NCBI RefSeq assembly: GCF_000196015.1
Contig: NC_007973.1
Location: 3,472,001-3,536,000 of the forward strand
Direction of reading: 5' to 3'
Source of the DNA: Cupriavidus metallidurans CH34
GTDB taxonomy: Bacteria; Pseudomonadota; Gammaproteobacteria; Burkholderiales; Burkholderiaceae
DNA: 64,000 nucleotides
In this document: positions 1-10,873 of the stretch, in pieces
Numbering within the stretch: the stretch's first letter is position 1
Layout: each line of letters opens with the position of its first letter
Made by a program: the position numbers and the translations under genes
Notes under the pieces: model-generated
The model's input: only the letters and a program-made list of their open reading frames with translations
The model's database searches: none
Told to the model about the DNA's origin: nothing

Positions 1-96
1 CCACGGCATGCGAAGCGCGGGCGTGAACTCGCCTTGCACGGCACCGCGAGCAGCAAGTTGCTGCCAGAGCAGGCGTTCGAATGGTTCGGTACTCAT
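1..96 (-). CDS. DUF4401-type membrane protein, N-terminal fragment
   Basis: Only the first 32 codons lie in the window; the gene continues off the left edge. It starts at the ATG complementary to 94-96 and reads MSTEPFERLLWQQLAARGAV. Its start overlaps the stop of the upstream DUF2157 gene in an ATGA arrangement, so the two are translationally coupled. DUF2157 and DUF4401 proteins commonly occur as such a pair, and that is the main reason for the name; the fragment is too short to show a domain. Function is unknown for the family (inference: a membrane protein working with its partner). Confidence 0.55.
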   Translation of the reverse strand, partial: MSTEPFERLLWQQLAARGAVQGEFTPALRMPW

Positions 97-1106
97 GCCG
101 TCCTCCCGCTCTTTTCGCGCCATGCGCGCAGCAGCCACGTAGCAGCAACGACGGCCAGGCCGACCGTCAGCAGCGCGAGCAACAGGAACGATCCGAAGTC
201 GCCATAGGCATCGATCAGCCAGCGGCCAACCGCCGAGATGATGACGCCGATGCCGGTCAGGCAAACCAGGCTCAGCACGACGATATCGAAAGCGCGCCAG
301 CGGAACCACGCGCCAAGCGCGACCAGCGCCACCATGCAGATCAGCAGGCCGGAGCCTTCGACATGGCTGGTCAGCAGACTCATCAGCCCGACCCAGCCCG
401 CGTAGGCGCAGGCCAGGATGCCGATCAGCCGGGGACCGGTGACACCCCGGAAGCCCCAGCTACCCGCGCGGGCGGCCAGCCCGTACCAGAGTGCTAGCTG
501 GACCACCGCGGCACCCAGCAGGAACAGCATCGTTTCGCGCGCATGGTCCGCCGAGAACAGCAACTCGAACATGCCGCCCACGCCAAGTCGCACACTGCCA
601 TATCGCAGCAGCGCTACGTTCCCGACAACCAGCACGATCCACCAATGCGGCGCAGCCCGTGCGGCCAGCGCCCAGGGCAGCGCCAGCAGCGTCCAGAGCG
701 CGAAGAGCTGCCAGGCATCGGCGCCGGTCTGGTAGGTCTGACCGATCACGGCCATCAGCACGCCGGACATGATCTGCGCGCCGCCCAACGCGGCGCGACC
801 CGCCATATCGTCGGTCGGGCGCAACGAGGCAAAGCCCGCCAGCAGGGTCAGCAACGCCGCCAGCAGCCCGAACTTGGTGAATTTGTGGAGTGCCGCCCAA
901 TTGAAGGCGAAGAAGACGATCACGCCGGCGCATAGCAGCGCCGTCCCCAGTATCAGCAGCGCGCGGTCGAGCCAGCGGCGCCAGTCCATGCGATCGGGCA
1001 GCGTCGGCGCCCAGGCCGTGCTCAGATCCGCCGCATCGAGGCGACCCTGGGCACACCAGTCAGCAAGCGCCTGCTGCGCGGCGCGGCGATTTGAGAAGGT
1101 TTCCAA
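93..1106 (-). CDS. DUF2157 domain membrane protein
   Basis: 337 residues. A soluble stretch of about 45 residues (RRAAQQALADWCAQGRLD) is followed by many hydrophobic segments, consistent with about 9-10 inner-membrane helices. The segment around GQTYQTGADAWQLFALW is typical of DUF2157 proteins. The start is read as TTG at 1106 because the N-terminal domain lies between it and the first in-frame ATG (residue 40), and a GGGAG stands 8 bases upstream. It overlaps the following DUF4401 gene by four bases. No biochemical role is established for the family. Confidence 0.75.
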   Translation of the reverse strand: METFSNRRAAQQALADWCAQGRLDAADLSTAWAPTLPDRMDWRRWLDRALLILGTALLCAGVIVFFAFNWAALHKFTKFGLLAALLTLLAGFASLRPTDDMAGRAALGGAQIMSGVLMAVIGQTYQTGADAWQLFALWTLLALPWALAARAAPHWWIVLVVGNVALLRYGSVRLGVGGMFELLFSADHARETMLFLLGAAVVQLALWYGLAARAGSWGFRGVTGPRLIGILACAYAGWVGLMSLLTSHVEGSGLLICMVALVALGAWFRWRAFDIVVLSLVCLTGIGVIISAVGRWLIDAYGDFGSFLLLALLTVGLAVVAATWLLRAWREKSGRTA

Positions 1107-1285
1107 ACCGTCGATCTCCCGAATGTCGGCATGGATCGCAATGTAACAAAAACGCGCTCGGCCAAAGCATCGCTGTCACCAATTGATGACCAATTGATAT
1201 GCACGGCGCGCGGACCTTTCGCCCCCGTCGGCACACCGGTATGCTGGCGCTCTCTTCGTTTCCCGCGTTTTCCGCCCTGCCTGCC

Positions 1286-2053
1286 ATGACCCTCGGCATT
1301 CTTGCCGCCCTGCACGATGAAGTCGACGGGCTGATCGCCGCCATGCGCCATGAGGACGCGCGCGCCACGAAGCGCACGATCGGGATGCGCGATTACTACA
1401 GCGGCACGCTGCACGGCCAGCCGGTGGTGCTGGTGCTGGCACGGATCGGCAAGGTGGCCGCGGCGGCCACGACGGTCACGCTGATCCGCGAGTTCGGTGT
1501 GAACGAGATCGTCTTCTCCGGCTTGGCCGGCGGTGTCGGCCCGGAGGTTCGGGTGGGCGATATCGTGGTGGCCGACCGCACCGTCCAGCATGATCTGGAC
1601 GCCCGGCCACTGTTCCCGCGCCACGAAGTGCCGTTGCTCGCCCGGACCGAATTCCCGGCCGATCCCGGCCTCACCGGCGCTTTGCGCCAGGCCGCCGAGG
1701 ACTTCCTTCGGCAAGATCTGGCCACTGAAGTCCCGGATGGCGTGCTGGCTCGCTTCGGGGTGCGCGATCCGCGCCTGCACGTGGGGATGATCGCCAGCGG
1801 CGACCAGTTCATCGGCTCGCCGGCGGCGGTCAGCGGATTGCGCGAGCAATTGCCGGCGCTGCAGGCCGTGGAAATGGAAGGCGCCGCCCTGGCGCAGATT
1901 TGCTACGAATATGGCGTGCCCTACGCGCTACTGCGAACGATCTCGGACCGGGCCGACGACACCGCGCATGTGGATTTTTCGTCATTTCTACGTGACGTCG
2001 CCAGTCACTACTCCGGGGCGATCCTGCGTCGATTCCTTGATGCAAAGGCTTGA
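1286..2053 (+). CDS. mtnN: 5'-methylthioadenosine/S-adenosylhomocysteine nucleosidase
   Basis: 255 residues, slightly longer than the roughly 230 of the E. coli enzyme. It hydrolyses MTA and SAH to adenine and the thioribose or ribosyl-homocysteine, in methionine salvage and autoinducer-2 precursor formation in the cytoplasm. Visible signatures are the N-terminal GILAALHDE with the conserved acid E12, the SGLAGGVGPEVRVGDIVVAD phosphorylase-fold loop, EMEG at 196-199 (ribose-binding Met/Glu) and TISDRAD with catalytic D221. The start is the ATG just before TLGILAAL; earlier in-frame starts add a non-conserved extension. It is transcribed away from the DUF2157 gene and converges on the GlsB-like gene. 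Confidence 0.9.
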   Translation: MTLGILAALHDEVDGLIAAMRHEDARATKRTIGMRDYYSGTLHGQPVVLVLARIGKVAAAATTVTLIREFGVNEIVFSGLAGGVGPEVRVGDIVVADRTVQHDLDARPLFPRHEVPLLARTEFPADPGLTGALRQAAEDFLRQDLATEVPDGVLARFGVRDPRLHVGMIASGDQFIGSPAAVSGLREQLPALQAVEMEGAALAQICYEYGVPYALLRTISDRADDTAHVDFSSFLRDVASHYSGAILRRFLDAKA

Positions 2054-2103
2054 ATCCCGACAAAAATGCTCGGAGATTCCTGACTTTTTCGTCTGTTCAC
2101 CCG

Positions 2104-2346
2104 TTACCGACGCGGACGCGCAACACCCCAGACACCCACGAGCACGGCCGCGCCGATGATCGCCGCACCCCAGCCAAGCAGTTGGCCATCGGTGAACAAA
2201 TGCGCCGCGCGTCCGGTGTAGAAAGCGGCCAGCGCACCCGCCGCGCCCAGCAGTAGCGCGGCTGGCAGGCTGACGACGCGTCCGGACGGATGCATCTGCC
2301 GCCCCGCCAGTCCAACCACTGCGCCCACCACCGCCAAGCCGAGCAT
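2104..2346 (-). CDS. Small GlsB/YeaQ/YmgE-like membrane protein
   Basis: 80 residues, almost entirely hydrophobic: [17 protein letters not shown], then two more Gly/Ala-rich segments and a short basic tail (ARPRR). Size and Gly-rich helix pattern fit the GlsB/YeaQ/YmgE (transglycosylase-associated) family of small stress-related inner-membrane proteins. The start is supported by a GGAGGA Shine-Dalgarno ending six bases upstream of the ATG at 2346; a longer reading adds only basic residues. It is convergent with mtnN and divergent from hemA. Assignment rests on composition and length, so other three-helix small proteins are possible. Confidence 0.55.
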   Translation of the reverse strand: MLGLAVVGAVVGLAGRQMHPSGRVVSLPAALLLGAAGALAAFYTGRAAHLFTDGQLLGWGAAIIGAAVLVGVWGVARPRR

Positions 2347-2433
2347 CCGCTTCCTCCGTGTCATTCGTGTCGTTTCGGCCACTTTCCGGCGGCCACGGCA
2401 TAACAATACTGCAGGTGGAACAAATCGCCTCGA

Positions 2434-2464
2434 TTCCTGCAACCTTGCAGCCGAGCGGTATAAT
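2434..2464 (+). promoter_or_regulatory. Candidate sigma-70 promoter for hemA
   Basis: A consensus TATAAT lies at 2459-2464, 46 bases before the hemA start. The best -35 candidate, TTCCTG at 2434-2439, is weak and 19 bp away, so the call rests mainly on the -10. Confidence 0.5.
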
Positions 2465-2510
2465 GACCATCGCTTCCGGCGAAGTTCCGGATGGCACGCA
2501 AACCCCACAA

Positions 2511-3815
2511 ATGCAACTGCTCGCGATCGGTATCAATCACACCACGGCACCCGTCTCGCTCCGCGAACGTGTGGCGTTTCCGCTTGAGCAGATCAAACCC
2601 GCGCTTGGCGCACTGCGCACCCACCTCTCGGGTCGCAACGGTACCGAAGCCGCCATTCTCTCCACCTGCAACCGCACCGAGATCTACTGCGCGACCGACG
2701 TGCTGAAGCCGGGCGAGGAAGGTTTCGAGCACACGCTGCGCTGGCTGGCGCAGCATCACAACGTCCCCGCTTCTGAATTGGCGCCGCACCTGTACGCGCT
2801 GCCCCAGTCGGAAGCCGTGCGCCATGCGTTTCGCGTGGCCAGCGGCCTGGACTCGATGGTGCTCGGCGAAACGCAGATCCTGGGGCAGTTGAAGGATGCG
2901 GTGCGCACCGCCGGTGAGGCCGGCGCGCTGGGCACGTACCTGAACCAGCTTTTCCAGCGCACGTTCGCGGTGGCCAAGGAAGTCCGCGGCCAGACCGAGA
3001 TCGGCGCGCATTCAGTGTCGATGGCGGCCGCTGCGGTTCGCCTGGCGCAGCGCATTTTCGAGAGCGTCTCCACGCAGCGCGTGCTGTTCATCGGCGCCGG
3101 CGAGATGATCGAACTGTGCGCCACGCACTTCGCCGCGCAGACGCCGCGCCAGATCGTGGTGGCCAACCGTACCGTCGAACGCGGCGAAAAGCTGGCCGAA
3201 CAGTTGTCCGAGCAGGGGCTGACCACCCAGGCGATCCGCCTGCAGGACCTTGGCGACCGTCTGCATGAATTCGACATCGTCGTCTCCTGCACCGCGAGTT
3301 CGCTGCCGATCATCGGCCTGGGCGCGGTCGAACGCGCGGTCAAGCGCCGCAAGCATCGCCCGATCATGATGGTCGATCTTGCCGTACCGCGTGACGTGGA
3401 GCCTGAAGTTGCACGCCTGGATGACGTGTTCCTGTACACCGTCGACGACCTTGGCGCCGTCGTGCGCGAAGGCAACGCGCTGCGTCAGGCTGCCGTGGCG
3501 CAGGCCGAGGCCATCATCGATTCCCGCGTGCTGAATTTCATGCACTGGCTGGAGACGCGCAGCGTCGTGCCCGTCATCCGCGAACTGCAATCGCAGGGCG
3601 AGGCGATCCGCCAGGCCGAAGTCGAACGCGCGCGCCGGATGCTGGCGCGCGGTGACGACCCCGCGGCCGTGCTCGAGGCGCTCTCTGGCGCGCTGACCCG
3701 CAAGTTCCTGCACGGCCCGACCCACGCGCTGAACCACACCCAGGGCGAGGACCGCGAGGCGCTGCTGCGCCTGGTGCCGGGCCTGTTCCGCCACAGCAGC
3801 CACTCCGAGCGCTAG
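2511..3815 (+). CDS. hemA: Glutamyl-tRNA reductase
   Basis: 434 residues, normal for HemA. It reduces glutamyl-tRNA(Glu) to glutamate-1-semialdehyde with NADPH, the first committed step of C5 tetrapyrrole synthesis. The N-terminal catalytic domain starts [19 protein letters not shown] and carries the nucleophile C53 in STCNRTEIY, followed by [15 protein letters not shown]. The NADPH domain begins at about residue 190 ([11 protein letters not shown]) and a helical dimerisation domain ends the protein. The start at 2511 is chosen because [13 protein letters not shown] is the family N-terminus. prfA follows after 102 bp in the same direction, a common order that suggests cotranscription. Confidence 0.96.
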   Translation: MQLLAIGINHTTAPVSLRERVAFPLEQIKPALGALRTHLSGRNGTEAAILSTCNRTEIYCATDVLKPGEEGFEHTLRWLAQHHNVPASELAPHLYALPQSEAVRHAFRVASGLDSMVLGETQILGQLKDAVRTAGEAGALGTYLNQLFQRTFAVAKEVRGQTEIGAHSVSMAAAAVRLAQRIFESVSTQRVLFIGAGEMIELCATHFAAQTPRQIVVANRTVERGEKLAEQLSEQGLTTQAIRLQDLGDRLHEFDIVVSCTASSLPIIGLGAVERAVKRRKHRPIMMVDLAVPRDVEPEVARLDDVFLYTVDDLGAVVREGNALRQAAVAQAEAIIDSRVLNFMHWLETRSVVPVIRELQSQGEAIRQAEVERARRMLARGDDPAAVLEALSGALTRKFLHGPTHALNHTQGEDREALLRLVPGLFRHSSHSER

Positions 3816-3917
3816 CCGCTCCCCGCTTCAACGCTGGCGCACGCCAGCGTCCGGCATCCGCGTGTCGATCTGCGCGGCCCGCCAATGCCCCCCGCGACTC
3901 CGAATTCCTCCGCCAAG

Positions 3918-5000
3918 ATGAAAGCCAGCATTTCCACCAAGCTCGACCAATTGGCCGAACGACTCGATGAAGTCAACGCCCTGCTCGCCCGCGAAGACGC
4001 GACGGCGAACATGGACCAGTACCGCAAACTGTCGCGCGAACATGCCGAGCTGTCGCCGGTGGCGGAGCAGTACGGCCAGTATCGCCAGGCCCAGGATGAC
4101 CTGGCCACGGCGCAGGCGCTGCTTGACGACCCAGAGATGAAGGAGTTTGCGGCCGATGAAATCGACGCGGCCCGCGAGCGTCTCCAGTCACTCGAAAACT
4201 CGCTGCAGACCCTGTTGCTGCCGAAGGATCCGAACGACGACCGCAACCTGTTGCTCGAAATCCGCGCCGGCACTGGCGGCGAGGAAAGCGCGCTTTTCGC
4301 CGCCGACCTGCTCCGCATGTACACGCGTTATGCGGAACGTCGGCGCTGGCAGGTCGAGATCATGAGCGAGTCGCCCTCGGACCTTGGCGGTTACAAGGAA
4401 GTGATCGTCCGGATCGCTGGCGATGCCGCGTTTTCCCGGCTCAAGTTCGAGTCGGGTGGCCATCGCGTGCAGCGTGTGCCGGCCACCGAATCGCAGGGTC
4501 GCATCCATACGTCGGCCTGTACCGTGGCCGTCATGCCGGAAGCGGACGAGGTTGGGGAAGTCGAGATCAACCCATCGGATCTGCGCGTTGACACGTTCCG
4601 CGCGTCGGGCGCGGGCGGCCAGCACGTGAACAAGACTGACTCCGCCGTGCGCCTGACCCACCTGCCGACGGGCATCGTGGTCGAATGTCAGGACGACCGA
4701 AGCCAGCATCGCAACAAGGAAAAAGCGATGAAGGTGCTGGCCGCGCGCATCAAGGACATGCAGCTCCGCGCGGCGCAGGCCAAAGAGGCCAACACGCGCC
4801 GCAATCTGATCGGTTCTGGCGACCGCAGCGACCGCATCCGCACCTACAATTTCCCGCAAGGCCGGGTGACGGACCACCGTATCAACCTGACGCTCTACAA
4901 GATCGACATGATCATGGATGGCGACCTCGACGAGCTGATTTCCGCACTCTCCGCCGAGCACCAGGCCGACCAGTTGGCCGCCCTGGGTGAGGAATCCTGA
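3918..5000 (+). CDS. prfA: Peptide chain release factor 1
   Basis: 360 residues, the length of E. coli RF1. It reads UAA and UAG in the ribosomal A site and triggers peptide release. The tripeptide PAT (188-190, in [15 protein letters not shown]) is the stop-codon recognition motif of RF1, not the SPF of RF2. GGQ at 233-235 ([14 protein letters not shown]) is the catalytic loop whose glutamine is methylated by PrmC, encoded 640 bp downstream. The start is the ATG before [15 protein letters not shown]; no strong ribosome-binding site is seen, and an in-frame ATG at 3885 is a weaker alternative. Confidence 0.96.
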
Positions 5001-5055
5001 ATATGTAACTGAGGTAAATGCTTGAAACAGCACTAGCCGGGAAAGACGCACTGTC

Positions 5056-5061
5056 TATAAT
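5056..5061 (+). promoter_or_regulatory. -10 element of the alanine-rich lipoprotein gene
   Basis: A perfect TATAAT stands 102 bp before the lipoprotein start and 56 bp after the prfA stop. No convincing -35 hexamer lies at 16-18 bp; a TTGAAA at 5022-5027 is too far away. It suggests separate transcription of the lipoprotein gene. Confidence 0.4.
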
Positions 5062-5162
5062 CGATTTCGACCAGACCACCCCGATGCGTCACTTTCAAGG
5101 CTCAAGGGTTCCGAAGTCTGGATGGAAGTTCACTCCTCCAACAGACATACAAGGATGAAATC

Positions 5163-5486
5163 ATGAAAAAACTGCTCGCTCTGCTGATGATCACCGCCGC
5201 CCTGACCGCCTGCGGCAAGAAGGAAGAGGCTCCGCAAACGAATACCGACGCCGCGATGCAGAACGCAGCGGAATCGGCCAAGGCCGCCGCCAGCAGCGCA
5301 GCCGCCGCTGCATCGGATGCCGCGGATGCCGCCAAGGCTGCCGCCAGCGATGCCGCCGCCGATGTATCGGCTGCCGCCGAGAAGGCCAAGGCCGATGCCG
5401 GCAGCGCCATGTCCGCCGCCAAGGATGCAGCCAAGGACGCCGTCAACTCCACCGCCGACAAGGCCAAGGACGCCGTCAACAAGTAA
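5163..5486 (+). CDS. Small alanine-rich lipoprotein
   Basis: 107 residues. A lipoprotein signal (MKKLLALLMITAALTAC) ends in the lipobox LTAC, so C17 should be lipidated. The mature part is nearly half alanine, with Lys, Asp and Ser recurring every 3-4 residues (AADAAKAAASDAAADVSAAAEKAK), predicting one long amphipathic helix of alanine-zipper or LEA-like character, and it ends KDAVNK. Position 2 is Gly-Lys-Lys rather than Asp, so outer-membrane sorting is expected. An AAGGA stands nine bases before the ATG. The gene has its own -10 box and a strong terminator, and it sits between prfA and prmC. Function is unknown; an Lpp-like structural role is only a guess. Confidence 0.75.
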   Translation: MKKLLALLMITAALTACGKKEEAPQTNTDAAMQNAAESAKAAASSAAAAASDAADAAKAAASDAAADVSAAAEKAKADAGSAMSAAKDAAKDAVNSTADKAKDAVNK

Positions 5487-5563
5487 ATCCCCTACGTGAT
5501 TCAGCGCGCGGTGGGGCCGGAATCGGCTTACACTAGGCGCTAATCACAAAATGCCGCGCAAAA

Positions 5564-5593
5564 CCCCGTCGGGATGTTCCGACGGGGTTTTTT
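5564..5593 (+). terminator. Rho-independent terminator after the lipoprotein gene
   Basis: CCCCGTCGG (5564-5572), loop GATGTT, CCGACGGGG (5579-5587), then six T. It ends only 50 bp before the prmC start, so prmC needs read-through or a promoter inside this short gap. Confidence 0.92.
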
Positions 5594-5642
5594 GCAAACT
5601 GGCGTACCGGTTCCCCAGATGGTCGAAGTCAGTAGTAAGCCG

Positions 5643-6506
5643 ATGTCCCCGAGTCCTCAGGGCGCGCTGCCGCCCGCCCCCACGCTGCGCGAGGCGCTGA
5701 CCCTCGCAGCCATCGCCGGCCTACCGGTGCTGGAGGCCCGCATGTTGCTCTCGCATGTGACGGGATTCACGCGCACGCAGCTGATCACGCGTGACAACGA
5801 CCATCTGGACGCGCCAAAACGTGATGCATTTGCCACGTTGCTGGCCCGCCGGCTGACCGGGGAACCCATGGCCTATCTGATTGGAGAGCGTGAGTTCTTC
5901 GGCCGTACCTTCCGCGTCACCCCCGATGTGCTGATCCCTCGTCCAGATACCGAAGTGGCCGCCGAGGCATCGCTGGCGCGCATTGCCGACGTCAAGGCGC
6001 CACGCGTGCTGGACATGGGCACGGGCTCGGGCATCCTGGCCGTGACGATCGCCCGCGAGCGGCCCGACGCCGAAGTCTGGGCCACCGATATCTCCCGTGG
6101 CGCGCTGATGGTGGCCGAAGACAACGCCCGCGCGCTTCAGGCCGAGAACATCCGATTCCTGGTTTCCGACTGGTATGAGGACTTGCCGGTCGGATTGTGC
6201 TTCAACCTTATCGTCAGCAATCCGCCGTACATCGCGGAGGGTGACCCCCATCTGGTGGAAGGCGACCTGCGGTTCGAGCCGATCGACGCGCTGACCGATC
6301 ATGAAGACGGTCTGAGCGACCTGGCCACCATCGTGGCGGGCGCCACCGCGCGGTTGCTGCCGGGCGGCTGGCTGCTGATGGAACACGGTTACGACCAGGG
6401 CGCCGCCATGCGCGCGCAGCTGGCCGAGGCGGGCTTTGTCGAGGTCTTCACCACGCGCGATCTGGCCGGGCTCGAGCGCTGCAGCGGTGGCCGCCTGCGC
6501 GGTTGA
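5643..6506 (+). CDS. prmC: Release factor glutamine methyltransferase
   Basis: 287 residues. It methylates the glutamine of the GGQ motif of RF1 and RF2 using S-adenosylmethionine. The N-terminal helical release-factor-binding domain (about 1-90) includes GEPMAYLIGEREFFG. The Rossmann methyltransferase domain has the SAM-binding VLDMGTGSGILAVTIA and the diagnostic NPPY at 193-196 (VSNPPYIAEGDPHL), which grips the glutamine side chain. ATG 5643 is chosen because in-frame starts at or before 5619 approach the upstream terminator hairpin; ATG 5619 remains possible. Its substrate gene prfA lies 640 bp upstream. Confidence 0.93.
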   Translation: MSPSPQGALPPAPTLREALTLAAIAGLPVLEARMLLSHVTGFTRTQLITRDNDHLDAPKRDAFATLLARRLTGEPMAYLIGEREFFGRTFRVTPDVLIPRPDTEVAAEASLARIADVKAPRVLDMGTGSGILAVTIARERPDAEVWATDISRGALMVAEDNARALQAENIRFLVSDWYEDLPVGLCFNLIVSNPPYIAEGDPHLVEGDLRFEPIDALTDHEDGLSDLATIVAGATARLLPGGWLLMEHGYDQGAAMRAQLAEAGFVEVFTTRDLAGLERCSGGRLRG

Positions 6507-6624
6507 TTTCCAGCCCGAATACCCCTACCTGAAGGCAGGGCCCGAATCCGGTAAAATCCGGACCGCTCCCCCCATTTCAGCGGTGCCAGCCTGGCGCCGC
6601 GCGCAACCAGAACGCATATCAATC

Positions 6625-6936
6625 ATGAGTGACGTACAGCAGAAGATCGACCAGATCGTGAAGGGCAGCCCCGTGGTCCTGTTCATGAAGGGCACCGCGC
6701 AATTTCCGATGTGCGGTTTCTCGGGCCGGGCCATCCAGATCCTGAAGGCATGTGGCGTAGACGCCCCGACCACGGTCAACGTGCTCGAAGACGAAGGGAT
6801 CCGCCAGGGCATCAAGGAATACGCCAACTGGCCGACGATTCCGCAGCTCTATGTGAACGGCGAGTTCATCGGCGGTTCGGACATCATGATGGAGATGTAC
6901 CAGAACGGCGAACTGCAATCGCTGCTGAAGGCTTGA
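6625..6936 (+). CDS. grxD: Monothiol glutaredoxin, Grx4 type
   Basis: 103 residues. It binds a glutathione-coordinated [2Fe-2S] cluster as a dimer and passes clusters to client proteins. The thioredoxin fold shows [12 protein letters not shown] with the monothiol motif CGFS at 30-33, then the cis-proline segment [19 protein letters not shown] that binds glutathione. A TAAAAT at 6552-6557 could serve as a -10. ubiX follows after 31 bp, so the two are probably cotranscribed. Confidence 0.95.
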   Translation: MSDVQQKIDQIVKGSPVVLFMKGTAQFPMCGFSGRAIQILKACGVDAPTTVNVLEDEGIRQGIKEYANWPTIPQLYVNGEFIGGSDIMMEMYQNGELQSLLKA

Positions 6937-6967
6937 TGGCCTGACGGCCTTCGCGCTCCAGCACATC

Positions 6968-7582
6968 ATGCCTGTGACCAACGGCCGCGCGCCGCAACGG
7001 CTGATCATCGCCATCACGGGCGCGACGGGCGCCATCTACGGCGTCCGGCTCCTGCAAGCGCTCCAGGGGGTGGCCGATGTGGAAACGCATCTGCTGATGT
7101 CGCCCGCCGGCGTGATGAACCTGCAGCACGAACTCGACATGGGCCGCGCCGAAGTGGAAGCGCTGGCCGATGTGGTTCACAACGTGCGCGACATCGGCGC
7201 GACGATCGCCAGCGGTTCCTTCCGCGCCAACGCGATGATCGTGGCGCCCTGCTCGATGCGCACCCTCGCGGCAATCGCCCACGGCCTTTCCGACAACCTC
7301 ATCACGCGCGCGGCGGACGTCACGCTCAAGGAGCGGCGCAAGCTGGTGCTGATGGTGCGGGAAACACCGCTAAATCTGGCGCATCTGCGCAATATGACCG
7401 CGGTGACGGAAATGGGTGGGATCGTGTTCCCGCCGGTGCCCGGGTTCTACCAGAAGCCACAGACAATCGACGAACTGGTCGACCACACGGTCGGACGAGT
7501 ACTCGACCTGGTCGATCTGCGCGAGATCGGCGAAAAGCTCGCGCCCGGCTGGGGTGGGCTGAACAACAGCGCGGAAGATTGA
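6968..7582 (+). CDS. ubiX: Flavin prenyltransferase
   Basis: 204 residues. UbiX attaches a dimethylallyl group to FMN to make prenylated FMN, the cofactor of UbiD decarboxylases in ubiquinone synthesis. The N-terminal [21 protein letters not shown] is the FMN-binding loop. The segments [23 protein letters not shown] and [11 protein letters not shown] are further family signatures, and the last third carries [19 protein letters not shown]. No ubiD lies in the window. It converges on a small lipoprotein gene without a clear terminator between them. Confidence 0.93.
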   Translation: MPVTNGRAPQRLIIAITGATGAIYGVRLLQALQGVADVETHLLMSPAGVMNLQHELDMGRAEVEALADVVHNVRDIGATIASGSFRANAMIVAPCSMRTLAAIAHGLSDNLITRAADVTLKERRKLVLMVRETPLNLAHLRNMTAVTEMGGIVFPPVPGFYQKPQTIDELVDHTVGRVLDLVDLREIGEKLAPGWGGLNNSAED

Positions 7583-7648
7583 AGCGCTGACGCCAGCCAC
7601 GTACACCCCTCTCCCGATGGTGGACGAGGGATGTGCCCGCCATTCGCC

Positions 7649-7855
7649 TTACCAGTGGTAATAGCGACGGCCGTAGTAGCCGTAGTAACCGCCATACGGC
7701 CGCACCACCACGGCAGGCGGACCCACATAGACCGGCGCGGGGGCCACAGCGATCGGCGCCGGTGCCACGGCTGGTCCGTACGGCGTGGGGTACACCGCGC
7801 AACCGCCAAGCATGGCTGCGCCAGCCACTGCCAAACCCATCAATATTTTTTTCAT
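7649..7855 (-). CDS. Small Pro/Tyr/Gly-rich lipoprotein
   Basis: 68 residues. A signal peptide ends in a lipobox (MLGGC, C19). The mature chain is a proline/valine/alanine segment (PAPIAVAPAPVYVGPPAVVV) followed by a tyrosine/glycine C-terminus (YGGYYGYYGRRYYHW). An AAGGA Shine-Dalgarno precedes the ATG. It is a single gene between ubiX (convergent) and the lysine catabolic genes. No function is known; low-complexity lipoproteins like this are frequent in Burkholderiales. Confidence 0.65.
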   Translation of the reverse strand: MKKILMGLAVAGAAMLGGCAVYPTPYGPAVAPAPIAVAPAPVYVGPPAVVVRPYGGYYGYYGRRYYHW

Positions 7856-8011
7856 TTCCGCGTCCTTGTAGTGATGCTGCTACCTGCAAGAACGTTATAC
7901 GGGTGGGTCTGGTAATACAGCGTCAAGCTGCTGTAACCCTTGTTACGATTCGCAACGTATTCGCGCATGTATATACGTGCGCTTTACTCACACATCCGCA
8001 CATATATCCGA

Positions 8012-9531
<1,520 letters not shown>

Positions 9532-9535
<4 letters not shown>

Positions 9536-10725
9536 GCGAGCGTCTCCTGTAGCGGATGATGCGAGTAGTGCTGGCCGAAGCGGTTGGCCAGGAACCGGTC
9601 GAGCGGCATGGCTTCCTGCGGCACGAACCCGGCCTGCGGCAGCACGCCCGTGGCCACAAGGTCGAGCGCCGTGCAGATGCCCGCCGCCGTGGTCAGCTGG
9701 ATCGCGTTGACGTGGCCAATCCCGGCAAAGTCCGCCATGCCGCCGATGCGCGCGGAGAACGATGCCTGCGTGAGCGGTCCACGCTTGCCTTCGCCCCTCA
9801 CGCCGGGCGGATGCCCGGTGGCGCTGGCAAAGACGATCACCACGTCCTGCTCGGTAACCGGAATCGCGTGCTCGAAGATCTCGCGCAGCCACTCGCGCCG
9901 TTCGCGCAGCCGCAGGTCATTCAGCAGCAGTTTCATCTGCGCGCAGTGCCCGGGGTAGCGGATCGACTTGTAGTCGACTTGCCGCGCATGGCCTGCCAGG
10001 GTGTCTGGCAAAGTGCCCAGCCCTCCAGATGTATTAAAGGCCTCGTATTCGACGCCGTCCAGTGCGAAGGTCTCATGCCCTTCCAGCGCGGGCAGTTCCA
10101 CGCGCCGACCGTCGACGATGGCTTCGCACGGGTTGCAGTACTCGTTGATCAGCCCCTCGGTACTCCACGTCAGGTTGTACTTGAGTGCGTTGCTCGGATA
10201 GCGCGGCAGCGCGCCCACGCGCATCCGCAAATCGAGAAGTTCGCCGCCGCCGCGCAGGAAGCGCTGCGCGAGGTCGTGGCCGACCACGCCGATGAAACCC
10301 GGCGCGAGCCCACACTGGGGCATCAGCACGGCACGCGCACTCCGCCCCAGTTCGCGAATCACCCGGGTGGCGGCCACGTCCTCGGTCAGATCGAAGTAGT
10401 GCACGCCAAGCCGCGCTGCCACTTTTGCCACGTTGACGGCGGCATGGAACGGCAGCGCATTGAGCACCGCATCAGCGCCGGCCAGCAGCGCCGCGCAGGT
10501 GCCGGGTTCGGTTGGATCGCCCGCGCGCACGGCGATCTGGCGCGGCATGCCGTCGAGCCGGTGCGCGTCGTGATCGACCAGGCAGACGCGGTAGTCGCCC
10601 GAGGCGGCCAGCATCGCGGCAATCACACGGCCGATCTTGCCAGCGCCGAGCACCACCACGGATAGCGGCCGTGGAGCCAGGGTCAGGTCGCGCACGGCGG
10701 CGGGACCAAGCGTTGAGGGTTGCAT
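9532..10725 (-). CDS. Saccharopine dehydrogenase-family protein, probable lysine 6-dehydrogenase
   Basis: 397 residues. The N-terminal Rossmann fold shows VVVLGAGKIGRVIAAMLA (about residues 25-42) and the family sequence ALPFHAAVNVAKVAARLGVHYFDLTED; the C-terminal part carries WSTEGLINEYCNP and KSIRYPGHC, typical of the saccharopine dehydrogenase group. About 400 residues plus tight coupling to a piperideine-6-carboxylate dehydrogenase fits lysine 6-dehydrogenase, which deaminates the lysine epsilon-amino group to give piperideine-6-carboxylate. A true saccharopine dehydrogenase is the alternative. A GGAG precedes ATG 10725. It is divergent from an Lrp-type regulator across 148 bp. Confidence 0.72.
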
Positions 10726-10850
10726 GGCGGGCTCCGTCAGAAGGTCATGGAAAGCATTCGTTGTGACTGAAGTATGGGCAGCAACGCGCACGTTTTGTAG
10801 CCACAAGATTGACGAAAGCCCGGCATAATCCGACGTATCGACGTTTAATA

Positions 10851-10865
10851 CTGACGAATCGTCAG
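10851..10865. promoter_or_regulatory. 15-bp palindrome, candidate Lrp-type operator
   Basis: CTGACGAATCGTCAG is a perfect inverted repeat around one central base, ending eight bases before the regulator's ATG. A related half-site, TTGACGAA, lies at 10810-10817. Lrp/AsnC proteins bind such 15-bp dyads and usually regulate their own gene and the divergent one. Confidence 0.55.
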
Positions 10866-10873
10866 AGCGAGCC

